The notes beneath the pieces are model-generated. The model saw nothing but the letters and a program-made list of their open reading frames with translations. It did not search any database and was not told the DNA's origin. Made by a program: the position numbers and the translations under genes. A stretch of 64,000 nucleotides of DNA from assembly GCA_963920525.1 (NCBI GenBank), contig OY986435.1:174504266-174568265 (forward strand), in the 5' to 3' direction. Below, in pieces: positions 12,585-23,290 of the stretch (positions are counted from its first letter, which is position 1; the number at the start of each line of letters is the position of its first letter). This DNA is from Dichetophora obliterata (taxonomy: Eukaryota; Arthropoda; Insecta; Diptera; Sciomyzidae).

Positions 12585-12945
12585 AGTATTTATTATTTTG
12601 TTAATAGCATATAACATAACTTAATATTTTTGTTATATTTGGTATGTAAACAAATATACTCCAGTGAATTATTATAATAAATGTTATCAAATTATAATAT
12701 AAAAAAAAATGGTAGTTTTTTCCTATTGGGTACATTTGGGTATTTATTTGGTTAGTGCACATAGTTTCAAAGATAATGCAAAATAAACATAAGTCATTAT
12801 ACTGTACAAGTTTGAGTCAAATGTATTTTTATAAATATTTTTTAACTAGTTTTTGTCATTCACTTTTATATCAACGCATAATTTTTCCAAAGAATTTAAG
12901 ATTTATCTAAATAATAAATTTTTTATATAATTTTAATTTTAACTA

Positions 12946-15050
12946 TATAAGAACTGAGATTCTGGAGAAGGCACCAATGCACCCCTGTCAACACGCGTAT
13001 AGGGCGGGCAGGTCTACAGAATCTGCTCTATACCAGTTGGCAAGCAACGTCCAGTCAGCTTTCAAAAACAAAGAAACCGTACTCTGTGCCTTTCTAGACA
13101 TAGAGGGAGCCTTTAATAATACTTCTCACGAGGCTGTGAAGAAGTCTTTACACAAAAAAGGAGTAAATGATATGCTCAGCAGATGGATATGCCAAATGCT
13201 TAGCACTAGAACTGCAGAAACAAAAGTGGGAAACACCACTATAAGAATCAAAACAACAAAAGGCTGCCCACAAGGCGGAGTCCTTTCTCCATTGCTGTGG
13301 AGTCTTGTTGTGGACGAATTATTAACGATGCTAACCGAGAATGGCATAAAATGTCAGGGTTACGCAGACGACATCGCCTTAATAGCGAGAGGGAAGTTCG
13401 AGGATACACTCTGTAACCTGATACAGAGAGGACTGTCAGTAACAAAGGAGTGGTGCAACACAGTGGGATTAAGTATCAACCCAGCGAAAACCACCATAGT
13501 ACCTTTTACTAACAAAAGAAGCCTGCCAAACCTCCGAACAATGAGAATGGATGGCACTGAAATTCCCTTCAAAGGAGAAGTAAAGTATCTGGGACTTACA
13601 CTAGATTCAAAGCTTCTCTGGAGAAGACATGCAGAGGTAACTATAAACAAAGCAACGCGCGCACTCATGGTATGTAGGAGCCTGGCGGGGAAAAGCTGGG
13701 GTTGTAACCCAACAATTCTCCGCTGGATGTATACCATGATGGTGAGACCCATCCTCACCTATGGTGCAATAGCATGTGCTGAGAGAACCAAGCTAACCAC
13801 AATGAGGAATATGCTAACAAAGGTGCAGAGACTGGCCTGTGTATGCATCACAGGGGCCATGAGGACATGCCCTACAGCAGCACAAGAAGTAATTCTGGAC
13901 CTAACACCCTTACACCTTGTCATAGAGGGAGTAGCCAAGCGAACTCTGTTGTGCATTGCAAAAGAGGGGACAGGTTTAGGTAAAACTATCAGCAGTAGAG
14001 AGAAGGAGGATATTGCAAAGCTCACTCCCTACATCGATCTACCAAGAGACGATATAGTAAAAAGGTATAACTTCGAAAAACACTTCGGAATTAAGCTTAG
14101 TACCAAAAAAGAGTGGGACAGCGAGATGATATCGCAAGTCAAGAAACCACACAGTATAGCATGGTATACAGATGGGTCCAAGACATTAGAAGGTATAGGC
14201 GCAGGGGTGTACGGGCCAAGAACCAAGTACTTTGAACCTATGGTGACAACACCCAGTATCTTCCAAGCGGAAATCCTAGCAATACAGCTGTGTGCACAAT
14301 TCAATCTGGACCGTAAATACAAAGGTCAGGATATAGTCGTGATGTCAGACAGCCAAGCAGCAATCAAAGCATTAGTTTCCTATGAGATATCATCGAGAAT
14401 AACATGGGAATGCCTAACAAAACTCAACGAACTAGGAATACAGGGTAACGAAGAAGCCGATGGTCTAGCGCGACAGGGTGCAGCCACAAAATTTATAGGA
14501 CCAGAACCATTCTGCGGACTGAGCACACACACTTTAAAAGAAGAACTAAGAAGGGAGGAGAGGCATAAACGATCAAACCTTTGGAAAAGCCTCCCAAAGC
14601 TAAGACAATCCAAATTGCTCCTCAGAGATTTTAACACTCGGAGAGCAAAATTGTGCATAAGCTTAGGCAAACCGAATCTTAGGATTCTAACGGGGTTCCT
14701 TACAGGACACTGTAAACTCAAATACCACCTGATGAAATTGGGCATAGAGACCGATAGTAACTGCCGTTTCTGTGAAGAAGCAGAGGAGACTCCAATACAC
14801 CTACTTACAAACTGCGACGCCGTGGCTCGCAGACGTAAACTAGCACTGGGGAATTATGAGCTGAGTCTAGAGCAGGTTTCATCCCTTGAACCTAAGAATA
14901 TTCTCAAATTCATTAGAGAAATAGGGCTGGATGAAATTCTGTAATCCGCAAACCCAGCGGAGCTTTGAGAAGGAGGTACAATAGATCTCATTTAGGTCGC
15001 AGTATGCATCTCCACCACACAACATTAACATTAAATAATAAATTTTAAAT
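12946..15050 (+). mobile_element. 5'-truncated LOA/I-group non-LTR retrotransposon
   Basis: The unit comprises the open reading frame below plus about 105 bp of 3' untranslated sequence ending in an AT-rich tail near 15,050. Homology begins abruptly near 12,946, inside the reverse transcriptase. This is the usual 5' truncation of a LINE copy. Similar AAATAATAAATTTT strings lie at about 12,909 and 15,035, but the left one is not adjacent to the junction, so no target duplication is claimed. Confidence 0.8.
12977..14944 (+). CDS. LINE ORF2 fragment: reverse transcriptase + RNase H
   Basis: A 655-codon open frame encodes the C-terminal two thirds of a non-LTR retrotransposon polyprotein; homology starts upstream of this ATG, near 12,946. 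Visible reverse transcriptase motifs are HAYRAGRSTESAL (residues 6-18), FLDIEGAF (39-46, palm Asp), GCPQGGVLSP (96-105) and YADD (129-132, catalytic). An RNase H domain begins at YTDGS (about 396) with the SDSQAA Asp near 456 and GNEEAD near 489. The segment normally separating the last two, with its WVPGH-type block, is shortened: ITWECLTKLNELG runs straight into IQGNEEAD. A Cys-His cluster (CRFC...H...C, about 595-612) closes the protein. The endonuclease and ORF1 are absent. RNase H points to the LOA or I groups rather than Jockey. The complete absence of stops over 1.97 kb contrasts with the decayed LINEs elsewhere and suggests a young insertion. Confidence 0.9.
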   Translation: MHPCQHAYRAGRSTESALYQLASNVQSAFKNKETVLCAFLDIEGAFNNTSHEAVKKSLHKKGVNDMLSRWICQMLSTRTAETKVGNTTIRIKTTKGCPQGGVLSPLLWSLVVDELLTMLTENGIKCQGYADDIALIARGKFEDTLCNLIQRGLSVTKEWCNTVGLSINPAKTTIVPFTNKRSLPNLRTMRMDGTEIPFKGEVKYLGLTLDSKLLWRRHAEVTINKATRALMVCRSLAGKSWGCNPTILRWMYTMMVRPILTYGAIACAERTKLTTMRNMLTKVQRLACVCITGAMRTCPTAAQEVILDLTPLHLVIEGVAKRTLLCIAKEGTGLGKTISSREKEDIAKLTPYIDLPRDDIVKRYNFEKHFGIKLSTKKEWDSEMISQVKKPHSIAWYTDGSKTLEGIGAGVYGPRTKYFEPMVTTPSIFQAEILAIQLCAQFNLDRKYKGQDIVVMSDSQAAIKALVSYEISSRITWECLTKLNELGIQGNEEADGLARQGAATKFIGPEPFCGLSTHTLKEELRREERHKRSNLWKSLPKLRQSKLLLRDFNTRRAKLCISLGKPNLRILTGFLTGHCKLKYHLMKLGIETDSNCRFCEEAEETPIHLLTNCDAVARRRKLALGNYELSLEQVSSLEPKNILKFIREIGLDEIL

Positions 15051-15879
15051 AATTACAATATATTACAATTTTCCCTTTATCCTGAGTAAATATTGTTAAA
15101 AAAAAAATTTTAAATAACCTTTAAAATTTTTTCCCATATCCAAACTCTTAAAAAGTATTAAAGACGAATGAAAAATTTAATTTTTTAGTTGTTTACATAT
15201 TTAATTTAATTTGAATTGAATTTTTCCTCATAAAATTCTCATAAATTATATATATAAGAAGACCATAAGACAATAATAGTTTTGCCAATTGTTATATTTG
15301 AGCAGCTGTCAAATTTTTAGTAAAATACAGCTGTCAAAATATTCAGATAGGTTTGGCATTTTAATTTGTATCTTTTTCCGCTCTCATGCATCGTTTCACG
15401 TTGTAACGAACTTCCGTTTTCCGAATTTTACAGCTGTGGTATACAGTGTGTTCGTTGCAGAAAATTTCGCTTATTTGTAGATATTTCCTTAGTTTATTCT
15501 CAATTCATATATTGGTGTTTTGACCTTGACCTTGTAGCGATGAGTGATTTCCTTGAGAAGATTATGTAACGGAGACCTTGCTATTATGGCGATGAATTAT
15601 ATCCTTGAGAAGATGGTGTGGCATAGTAGATACCGACGACAATGGCGCGTTTTCTGGAGCTTCCTGCATTGTAGAGGTTGTCAACGTTACGACGCAACTT
15701 TTGAGACTTGTATTTCATGTGTAGGCAGGGCTATAGTGTCCTTGGCTTGCTATGACCTGATATGGCTTGCTGCTCTTTCACCTAACTTATGAACACTAAG
15801 CAAAACAAACAAAATGATTTACTTATGATATCGTTTACGAATAGCTCTCTCGTACATTTCATTCACTAGCAATTATCAT
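15051..15879. other. No gene recognised
   Basis: AT-rich flank, then a less AT-rich stretch (15,530-15,790) with short open frames and no motif I recognise. Two AGCTGTCAAA words occur at about 15,304 and 15,331. Confidence 0.4.
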
Positions 15880-17510
15880 ATACGATTCACTCATAACATC
15901 GCGATCGAGAGAAAATCTTCCTTCCTTAACGAATCGTTAAAACCGACAAAAGCAATTCGTGAACGAGTTGCCAAAACTAAAAAATTAGTTCATTAACGAA
16001 TCTTCATATATATATAAGAAGCGATTCGTTAACGAATCATCAATTTTAAAAGAAGCAATTCATTAACGAATCGTCAAATTTATAAAAAGCAATTCATTAA
16101 CGAATCACCAAAATTAAAAAAACAAAAAAACAAATAAAAAAATCCAGTAAAAATTCTGGTTTTTCATTTAGTCATACAGTGTTGTACAAATAATAGCAAC
16201 AATATCATGCGCTGCCACAAAATCGTGTTTCTTGTTTAATATTGGGGTCACAAAAATTATTATAGGAACCAAGGCATATGTTTATACATTTTACTAAAAA
16301 CAAATCATATTCAAATTTGGTTTTTTTTTTTTATTAAATTTAAAATTAATGTGACTGCATTCAAATCTTCTGAAAGCAAAAAAACTTAAGATATGTAGAA
16401 AGAGAACAGAAGTTCCAAGAATTATCGGTACTAGTTCCGTTATTGTAAAGCACGTGTTGTTTGTAAGTCATAATCATTTAAGTTTAGTTTTGTTTTTGCG
16501 CTAGTTCTTACATTGACTGTTCTACTGATAATGGTAAGTGATAAATACTGTGAAGCTCTTAAATTACAAATTATTTCGAAATAAAACTAGGGAATAAAAA
16601 TAAATTCGCAAATATCTATCGCGAAACAGCTTGATATTAATCGGTCAATAGTTTGTAGATTAATCATTAAGTATAACATCATAAAAGAGGAACAACAGTA
16701 CATTCAGGAGAGCGGCCGCGGAAGACGTCGCTGTGTGATGATAGCAACATTTGTGGCATGTTAAAACTAAATTCATTTGCCATATTCAAAGAGGTTGTTC
16801 GGACACTGGATTTAGATATCCATCACAACACTGTTCGCAGACGAGCCGTTGAGAACGAATCAAGAAGTTGCAGATCGGCGAAGAAACCTTTGCTTACAGA
16901 TAAGCACAAACAAAGAATGTGAGGTGTTTTAATTTAAACAATTCTGAATGAAATTTTGACAATCACCAGCAATTTATTATTTTTAAGACTCAGTTTTGCA
17001 AAACAGCACCTAAATTTGACCGTTCAAAAATGGAAGACCGTTTTATTTAGCGATGCATCAAAGTTCAACCTGCTTAATTCAGATGGGATGTGCATGTCAC
17101 GGTGCCGCTTAGGTACACGACATGAAGCCCGAAACTGTAAAATATATTTTAAGCACGGAGGCAGTGGTATTATGGTCTCGACTTATTTTTCCTAAAATAG
17201 AGTCGGACCATTTCATAAAATCGATTAAATTATGGATCGGTTTGTATATAAAGACATTTTGTAAAGTAAAATGCTACCACATGCGAAATGGAATATGCTG
17301 CACACACAAAAAAAAAAATTATAAAATCAACTGGAAACATAATGATTTTACATGTTTCCCCAATGATTTTGCTTCATAGAGATTATAGTAAAATCATTGT
17401 GATTTTCATGTAAGAATCGCAACAAATTTTCTTGTTGAAACATTATGAAATCATGTAAAATCATTATGACGATCATGTTGAATTATTATTAAATCATGTA
17501 AAATCATTAT

Positions 17511-17556
17511 CAGGCCAAGACCGACAAACGGTTGTAGCGCCAACTAAGTAAGTAAG
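17511..17556 (+). mobile_element. 46-bp LINE 3' tail with (TAAG)n
   Basis: The insert reads CAGGCCAAGACCGACAAACG and continues to a short TAAG repeat. I recall this as a LINE 3' end found in fly genomes. It is flanked by TAAAATCATTAT on both sides (17,499-17,510 and 17,557-17,568). That word is also part of the surrounding repeat, so the duplication is suggestive rather than proof. Confidence 0.55.
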
Positions 17557-17866
17557 TAAAATCATTATGATGGTCATGTTGAATCATTATGAAGTCATGT
17601 GGAATCATTATGAAATATTATGACCATGTTGATTCATTATGACCATGTTGATTCATTATGACATCATGTAAAATCATTATGATGGTCTTGTTGAATCATT
17701 ATAAAATCATGAAATCCAGCTGAATCCTAACCTCATTTTAAAATAAAAAGAACTTAAATGTGGTCTTATTTTTTTATTGAAAAATATAAAGGAAATTTAC
17801 GACGTATAATTATAAAACTTTATTTCTTCTAATATAAACATACCTCAGAGTCTAATATAAACATAC

Positions 17867-18846
17867 CTTATTTTTCTCCAACTAAATAACTTTTCTCTGA
17901 AACGTGCACGAATTCCAATGGGTGGTATAGCTTCCTGTATATCTTCCTTAGATAAATACCTTAAGATTTCGTAGTCAATTGAAGATTCTAAAAAAAATAA
18001 AATTTTGAAATAGGGGTATAGGGGTAACAAAATACACGTGCGTTAAAAATGTCATAAGTGGTTAAAAATTGAGGACTTGAACCGTTCACACTGAAAATTT
18101 TAATAGCTTTGTGAGTTATCCAGTGATATGAGCTTTCAATGCTTGAATATTGTTGTTAGTGCTTTTTGTTAATAAATCTAAAAAGTTATGTCGCCGCCAT
18201 TGCGTCAAATAGCCAAAATAAAGCATGCATCCAACAATAAATTGACAAGCAATGCACCAACATACTTTGGCGATGGAAAACTGTGATAATGTACTAACAA
18301 AACCATTTAAAAACAACATGGAAATCGCGATGCTGTCACTGGGCAAGAAAAACACTGTAACTACACTAGTAATGTATGTTACTATTGTTGCTAAAGGGCC
18401 ACGGGAGCCCTCGTCTTTAACCGTGCACATTCCTGTTGTAATAAATTTTTTAGAATTAGGCTAAGTTCCTAAATGCATTTATGCAATGCATCATTGTGTT
18501 TTATTTTGGATTGGTTTATTTTGAAGCTTTTTAACCAAAACTGCGTAACTAGACTATTTTTAAGAATGTCAACTAAATCGAATGTCGTAACTAAATTTAG
18601 CACCAATTCAAAGTGAAACACACTGATGAATTGCATAAATGCATTTAGGAACTCATAATTAATCATATTTTGGGGATATTTACTTTTCAAGTAATGTTTC
18701 ACTTCCGACAAATTAAATTGTTTTAATAGTTCGTCGAGCTCAGCCTCATAGTTATCTCCATGGATAATAATATTTTCGAAGAACACCACATTACCTTCTA
18801 ATTCATCTACCTCCACTAGCACTTCTTCACTTGTATTTTCCATCAT
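17867..18846 (-). CDS. Spliced SAM-domain-like gene inside a transposon, 3'-incomplete
   Basis: Exon 1 (18,846-18,684) starts with ATG and encodes 54 residues including an acidic leader (VLVEVDELEG) and LLKQFNLSEVKHYLK. A donor GTAAAT follows. Exon 2 (17,987-17,867) is preceded by a T-rich tract and TAG and reads SSIDYEILRYLSKEDIQE then IPPIGIRARFREKLFSWRK. The phase is kept across the junction. The joined order (amphipathic helix, then I-D-x-x-x-L-x-x-L-x-x-E-D-I, then G-x-R-x-x-F-x-x-x-L) fits a sterile alpha motif fold, a protein- or RNA-binding module. Exon 2 ends at a strong donor, AAG|GTATGT, but no third exon was found before the repeat arm, so the gene is probably truncated. Similar SAM-bearing proteins occur in unclassified insect repeats as far as I recall. 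No catalytic motif is present. Confidence 0.6.
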
Positions 18847-20780
18847 TTTTTTAATTTTTGCACGACGCTACTTGCAACTTGCGATTAAACTTCTGATATG
18901 CAAAAATTCACCAGAACTTAACATAACTTCTTAAGCACGCTATTAATTTTTTTTACATGATGCAATAATGATTTTAATGGATTTCATAATGATTTTACAA
19001 GAAATAATAATGATTTTACTCTGCAAAATTAATACCACCACAAAAACACCATGGACGTGTGCGTGCGTGTTTTTTTTTTACATGATTTTACAATGATTTT
19101 AATGAAATCACAATGATTTTAATGTTGCTGTTACCACGAAATATGAAATCATGTAAAATTAAATCAACTATGCATTACAATGACTTTACTATGCAAAATT
19201 TTTCTGTGTGTGCTTCAGTGGACATTTCAGCATCAAATCTCATCAAATCTCATCAAAGGTTACATTATAGACAGTGGAATTCAAGTCCTTGATTGGCCGG
19301 CACAATCACCAGAATTGAATTCCATCGAAAATTTTTTTAGGATTTTGTAGAGAAAAGATTCTGGTCAAAGGTTTTCCAATATGAATGCACTGTATAAAGT
19401 CCTGAAACTTAATTGAGAACAAAAACCTAATACCACTATGTCTAATTTAATAGTGTCATTGACGCGCAGATGTGCAGCGGTAATCAAGAATAATGGATCT
19501 TGCTCCAAATATTTGTTAGGTTGATATTGTTTTGAACTCAGACAAATTGAATGTAGTCACATTAATTTAACTTTAATAAAAAAAAAAACAAAACCAGATT
19601 TTAATATGATGAATATATGCTTTGGTTCCTATAATAATTTTTGCGTGTCCAAAATATTAAAAAAGATAAACGATTTTGTAGCAGCGCACTGATTTTGTTG
19701 CTATAATTTTGCGAAACATAAAAATAAATACTAAATAAATTTAATTTTATTATAATTTAATTTCTTCTGGATTCATTATTGAATTCAAGTTGAAGTTTAA
19801 TAAAAAATAATGGAATTTGAAAAAAATTGTCTTCTTTATTTCCACCCACAAATAAATAAATAAGTTATATTTCAAAACCTATGAAATTTAAAATTTTCCT
19901 TAGTTAATTAAATAAGAAAGATAAATATTGGAAATACTTGAGGACAAAGCAGCTCACTACGAATCGTTAAAAATAACTGAAGCCATTCGGTAACGAATCT
20001 CTAAAAATAAAAGTAATGACTCGTTAATGAATTGCTTAAAATAAGGGAAGAGAATCGCTGAAATTGAAGTAATTTGCCAGCGAGTCAACAAAATGTTGAA
20101 AGGCGATTCGATAGCAAATCGCTGAAAAAAAACAAAAAATAAGAGGTTTGAAAAAAAATTTTCGCGGTGGGCGAAAAACTTCTTAAATTCTATTTAAGAA
20201 AGCACAATTTCAATCGGAGCTTTCCTAAAGCATCAAACCAACCTCTAGTTTTATCTTAATCAGATGTTGGTTTTATGCTTAAACCCTTATTTTTAGCAAT
20301 TCATTAACGAGTCATTAGTTTTATTTTTAACGATTCGGTACAAAATGACTTCAGCTATCTTAAACGATTCGTAGCAAACTGCTATGTCCACAAGAATGAT
20401 TCCAATATTTATCATTCCTTTTTAATTAGTTAAGTAAAACTTTGAATTTTATGGGTATTGAAATATGATCAATTTATTATTTGCAGGTGGAAATAAAGAA
20501 GACAACTTTTTTCAAATTCAATTATTTTTTATTAACTTTTTATTCAATAACGAATCCAGAAAAAATTAAGTTAAAGACAAAATAAAAATTCTTAAAATTT
20601 AATTCATTTTAATATTAATTATTATATATAAATTTTGATGTATATGACTAAACGAATAACCTGAATTTTTCTTTATATATGATTTTTAATTTTGGTGATT
20701 CGTTTACGATGTCTTCCGATGTGTTTATGTGCTGTCTTAAAAATGAACACTCAGATTTCTGATTCCCCGAGAAAAATGAT

Positions 20781-21557
20781 TTAGAATAGGGCTGCCGATT
20801 TTTGCCGATTTTTTTGTTTTTTTTTCATTCATTCAGATGAATTTAATATTATTTTATCTAAAGTTAATTTAAAATTTAATTTTTATATATGAAGGAACCA
20901 TGCAAGAATATAGTAAAGTTGTTAAAACACAGAAAATACAAAGATCATGACTAAAAAGTTTGTTGCCATTTAAAAAATTTTGTCTTTCAAAAATTTGCTT
21001 GATCAGTAGCTTAGTTTATTTTTTAAAAAGCCGAATATTTGCTTAGAGAGACAAACTAGGAATTTTTTGTACTTTTTATTTATTTCTCATTTTATTAAGC
21101 ATTAATTTATTTTTGACTGAAAAAGCATTTTTTCTCTTTTTCTTTCGATTGCGGCGAAACTACTAATCCGATTTGCAAATGGGCCAACTAATTTAAAAGT
21201 AAATTTATTTATCTGTTAATTTAAATCTTTTCAACCAAATCAGTTAATTTACATAAATCGAAATATGTAAGAAAATTTAACTATGTATATAAAAAAAATT
21301 GGATCAAAATTACAAAAATATATTTGTATCGTAGTCCGTGTAATTTTCGTGTTAAGCGGGACAAAAGCGATAAGAATTTAGCATATTGATCATGTTATAT
21401 TTGATGTTGATTTGATAGTTCGTTTATATGCTAAGAGAGGTTTATATGTCAGCAACAATATTTGCATTAAATCTGTATTAGACTAAATCGTTGAGCATTT
21501 ACGGGTATGGTTAAGTCGATTTTTTCTAAATTCCTTATGCCTAACTTCCCATGCCTC
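20781..21557. other. No gene seen
   Basis: AT-rich spacer between the foldback and the piggyBac-like element. Confidence 0.4.
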
Positions 21558-21561
21558 TTAA

Positions 21562-22436
21562 CCCTCAGATGGTCTATGTCGTCCGGCCAGATGAAAAGGT
21601 TTTTCTTTTTTGAATAACTTTGTTTCTAGTTGCTTGATTGGGAAATGCTCTCGTAATTTTTCGAGCATATTTTCACTCTTTATGACAAGTATAAAATCGA
21701 AAAGTTCTGTACATGTTTGTTAGGCCGGATCGTTCTTTTATGGAGAAAAAAAATCAGCTGTTCTGGGTCTCAAAAGTTAGAGAAACTCATTAAAATAATT
21801 TCTGCATACTTTTTTTTCAAATTGGAGAAAAACCGCCAAAGCAATTTTGATTCTCCTGAAGGTCCTTTTTGGTAAGAAAACATGTTTTTTGCTTGTAACT
21901 TTTTATTTTTCACAGAACGCATACCCACATCTGCTAAAATGATAAATGTCTTACTCATACCAACATTTTGCCTTAAAAAGTTTTTAAAATTACGTTTCAT
22001 TATAACTCTTATTGACCACCAAAAATTGAATATTTTGCTATTTTTAAAAACACATTTATTTAAAACTGCTGTAAAAGACATATTTTTCATTAGATTACGT
22101 AACAAACGTTAGCAAACGCTCTCTTGGGCTTTCGAGTATGTTTTCCTTCTATATGAAGAGTATAAAATTGAAAAGTTCTATAAATGCTAGTAGTGATAAC
22201 TTCTGTGACAAAATAAAATTCTTCATACGTGGACTATGTCGTCTGCCCAAACGAAATTAATTTCTGATAGATAATAGCATGATATTTTGCTCAATTTCAT
22301 ATTCTTCTCTTAACCTAGGTTTAAATACTCTGAATCATAAAACTACGTCAGCCTTAATTTTATTATGCTATACCTTCACACACCTCTGATTTCGTCTGAC
22401 CATCTGACTATCGGATCATTATTACCCATCCGAGGG
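21562..22436. mobile_element. piggyBac-like non-autonomous element, 875 bp
   Basis: TTAA occurs at both edges (21,558-21,561 and 22,437-22,440). The ends CCCTCAGATGG and CCATCCGAGGG are inverted repeats differing at one position. A TTAA duplication with CCC at the terminus is diagnostic of piggyBac-type elements. The interior has two diverged direct copies of a module of about 90 bp: 21,640-21,730 and 22,105-22,195 share AAAAGTTCT and CGAG(C/T)AT words. TATGTCGTC lies near both edges. No transposase frame is present. Confidence 0.8.
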
Positions 22437-22924
22437 TTAAGACGATGGTAGGTAAAATACTGATGTAACTTCACATCCGTATATAAGTGCTTTATGAAAA
22501 CTGCTTGGCATATAATACCAGTCGTATAAACCTATAAACTACTGTCTAGTTTCTTCTTATAATAATTTGAAGTTATCCAAGTCTATGTAGCAGCCACTTG
22601 CCAAAACTCTAAATATAATTTCTCAATCAAAGTATTGTTAATGTCAATGTTCTGTGAACTTAGTTCAGCGTTATTGGTAAAGCACCTAGTTGTGTTTTCG
22701 TCGTTAGTATACCCATTTCAAGCTCAGCTTTAATTATTTTTTTGTTTCGTGCTACCAATTCTTCATTTTCTTTACCTCCTTCTTGCCAAGTCTTAATTGA
22801 AAGCCGGTAGCTGATGAGCAGTAGGCATTCGAAAAATCGAATCCAACGGAGTAGAGTAGAAAAACTGAGTCTTACTAATTTCTGTATTAGATAGTTAATT
22901 TAAAACATTCACTTACAAACTCCC

Positions 22925-23290
22925 ATTTTAAAAACTTCATAGCACTTTTGTTTGTAAAAAAGGTGCAGATAATATTCTAGAAATAAAAAGTTAATACATA
23001 CTTCAACTAAAATTACAAAAAGTTTCGTTAAAATCAAGGAATAATTTCTCTTTTCGAACTTTGCTTAATCTTTTATATTTTTCAATACAAAATGGACCAT
23101 TTTCGCAAAAACTCACTTTTTGAAACCTTTATAAAACCTTTAATATGAAAAAGTGCATATAATATTTTAGAAATTAAAAGTTAATACATACTTTAAATAA
23201 AATTACAAAAAAGTTTCGTCAAAATCCAATAATTGTTTTTTTTTATAACTTATCAAAATTCGCAAATTTTTGAGTTTTTGGGTATTTATT
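22925..23290. repeat. Direct tandem duplication, ~187-bp period
   Basis: Two adjacent diverged copies share GATAATATTCTAGAAAT (22,972; second copy CATAATATTTTAGAAAT at about 23,157) and AAAGTTAATACATACTT, then an ACAAAAAGTTTCGT stretch. The flanks 22,441-22,924 and 23,291-23,970 hold no recognised feature. Confidence 0.75.

Larger units (their letters stand above)
9113..12804. mobile_element. Tc1-like composite with near-identical terminal repeats
   Basis: The left end (9113-9166) and right end (12752-12804) are inverted repeats of about 53 bp with a single mismatch, beginning CAGTATAATGACTTATG. Each is flanked by TA (9111-9112 and 12805-12806), the Tc1/mariner target dinucleotide. Inside are a decayed Tc1 transposase, a second mariner-superfamily transposase and two hAT transposase tails. 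The interior is therefore a pile of later insertions and deletions, yet the ends are almost unmutated. Confidence 0.8.
17300..19210. mobile_element. 1.9-kb inverted-repeat element carrying a SAM-domain gene
   Basis: The ends are CACACACAAAAA (left) and the inverted CACACAGAAAAA (right), flanked by a 4-bp duplication, TGCT (17,296-17,299 and 19,211-19,214). Both subterminal regions (17,330-17,720 and 18,950-19,200) are packed with ATGATTTTACATG and AATCATTATGA words. Removal restores the Tc1 reading frame. A CACAC-type end with a 4-bp duplication is reminiscent of Chapaev/CMC-type transposons, but no transposase is present and the superfamily is unassigned. Confidence 0.8.
16540..19535 (+). 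pseudogene. Tc1-like transposase relic, split by an insertion
   Basis: The N-terminal helix-turn-helix is seen as SIAKQLDINRSIVCRLI and ESGRGRRR (about 16,615-16,735). Then come HNTVRRRAVENESR and, after stops, WKTVLFSDASKFNL (first catalytic Asp, about 17,030-17,075). Coding stops at about 17,299 with ...AKWNML and resumes at 19,215 with QWTFQH. The third acidic region follows as VLDWPAQSPELNSIENFF (about 19,290-19,340). Several stops and frameshifts make it inactive. The reading frame joins exactly when the inserted element and one copy of its target duplication are removed. Confidence 0.85.
16177..19718 (+). mobile_element. Tc1-like element with ~200-bp inverted repeats
   Basis: The left end begins CAGTGTTGTACAAATAATAG after TA (16,175-16,176). 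The right end is a diverged inverted copy finishing before TA (19,719-19,720). Homology between the ends continues inward for about 200 bp through ATTATTATAGGAACC and a poly-A/T tract. The interior encodes a Tc1-type transposase relic and is split by the 17,300-19,210 insertion. Confidence 0.85.
15880..20780. mobile_element. Large foldback element with TTCGTTAACGAA repeats
   Basis: Short repeats built around ATTCGTTAACGAAT recur every ~40 bp at 15,950-16,100, and in variant form at 19,955-20,130 and 20,290-20,375. Inner arms (about 19,740-20,070 and 20,290-20,590) are clear reverse complements sharing GTCTTCTTTATTTCCACC. Outer arms also pair: GGTGATTCGTT...TGACTAAA at about 16,085-16,175 on the minus strand matches 20,640-20,710 on the plus strand. 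The Tc1-like element at 16,177-19,718 interrupts the left side. Outer ends and target duplication are not resolved. Confidence 0.75.

Noticed and set aside
13126..14745. Several minus-strand open frames of 65-132 codons
   Set aside because: They lie opposite the intact LINE frame and are its antisense shadows; no motif is visible.
12909..15048. AAATAATAAATTTT on both sides of the LOA-like LINE as a target duplication
   Set aside because: The left copy is about 25 bp away from where homology begins and the sequence is simple; not adjacent enough to claim.
18116..18430. 104-codon frame inside the SAM gene intron
   Set aside because: It has hydrophobic stretches but no motif; the opposite strand is also open over part of it, and it lies within the predicted intron.
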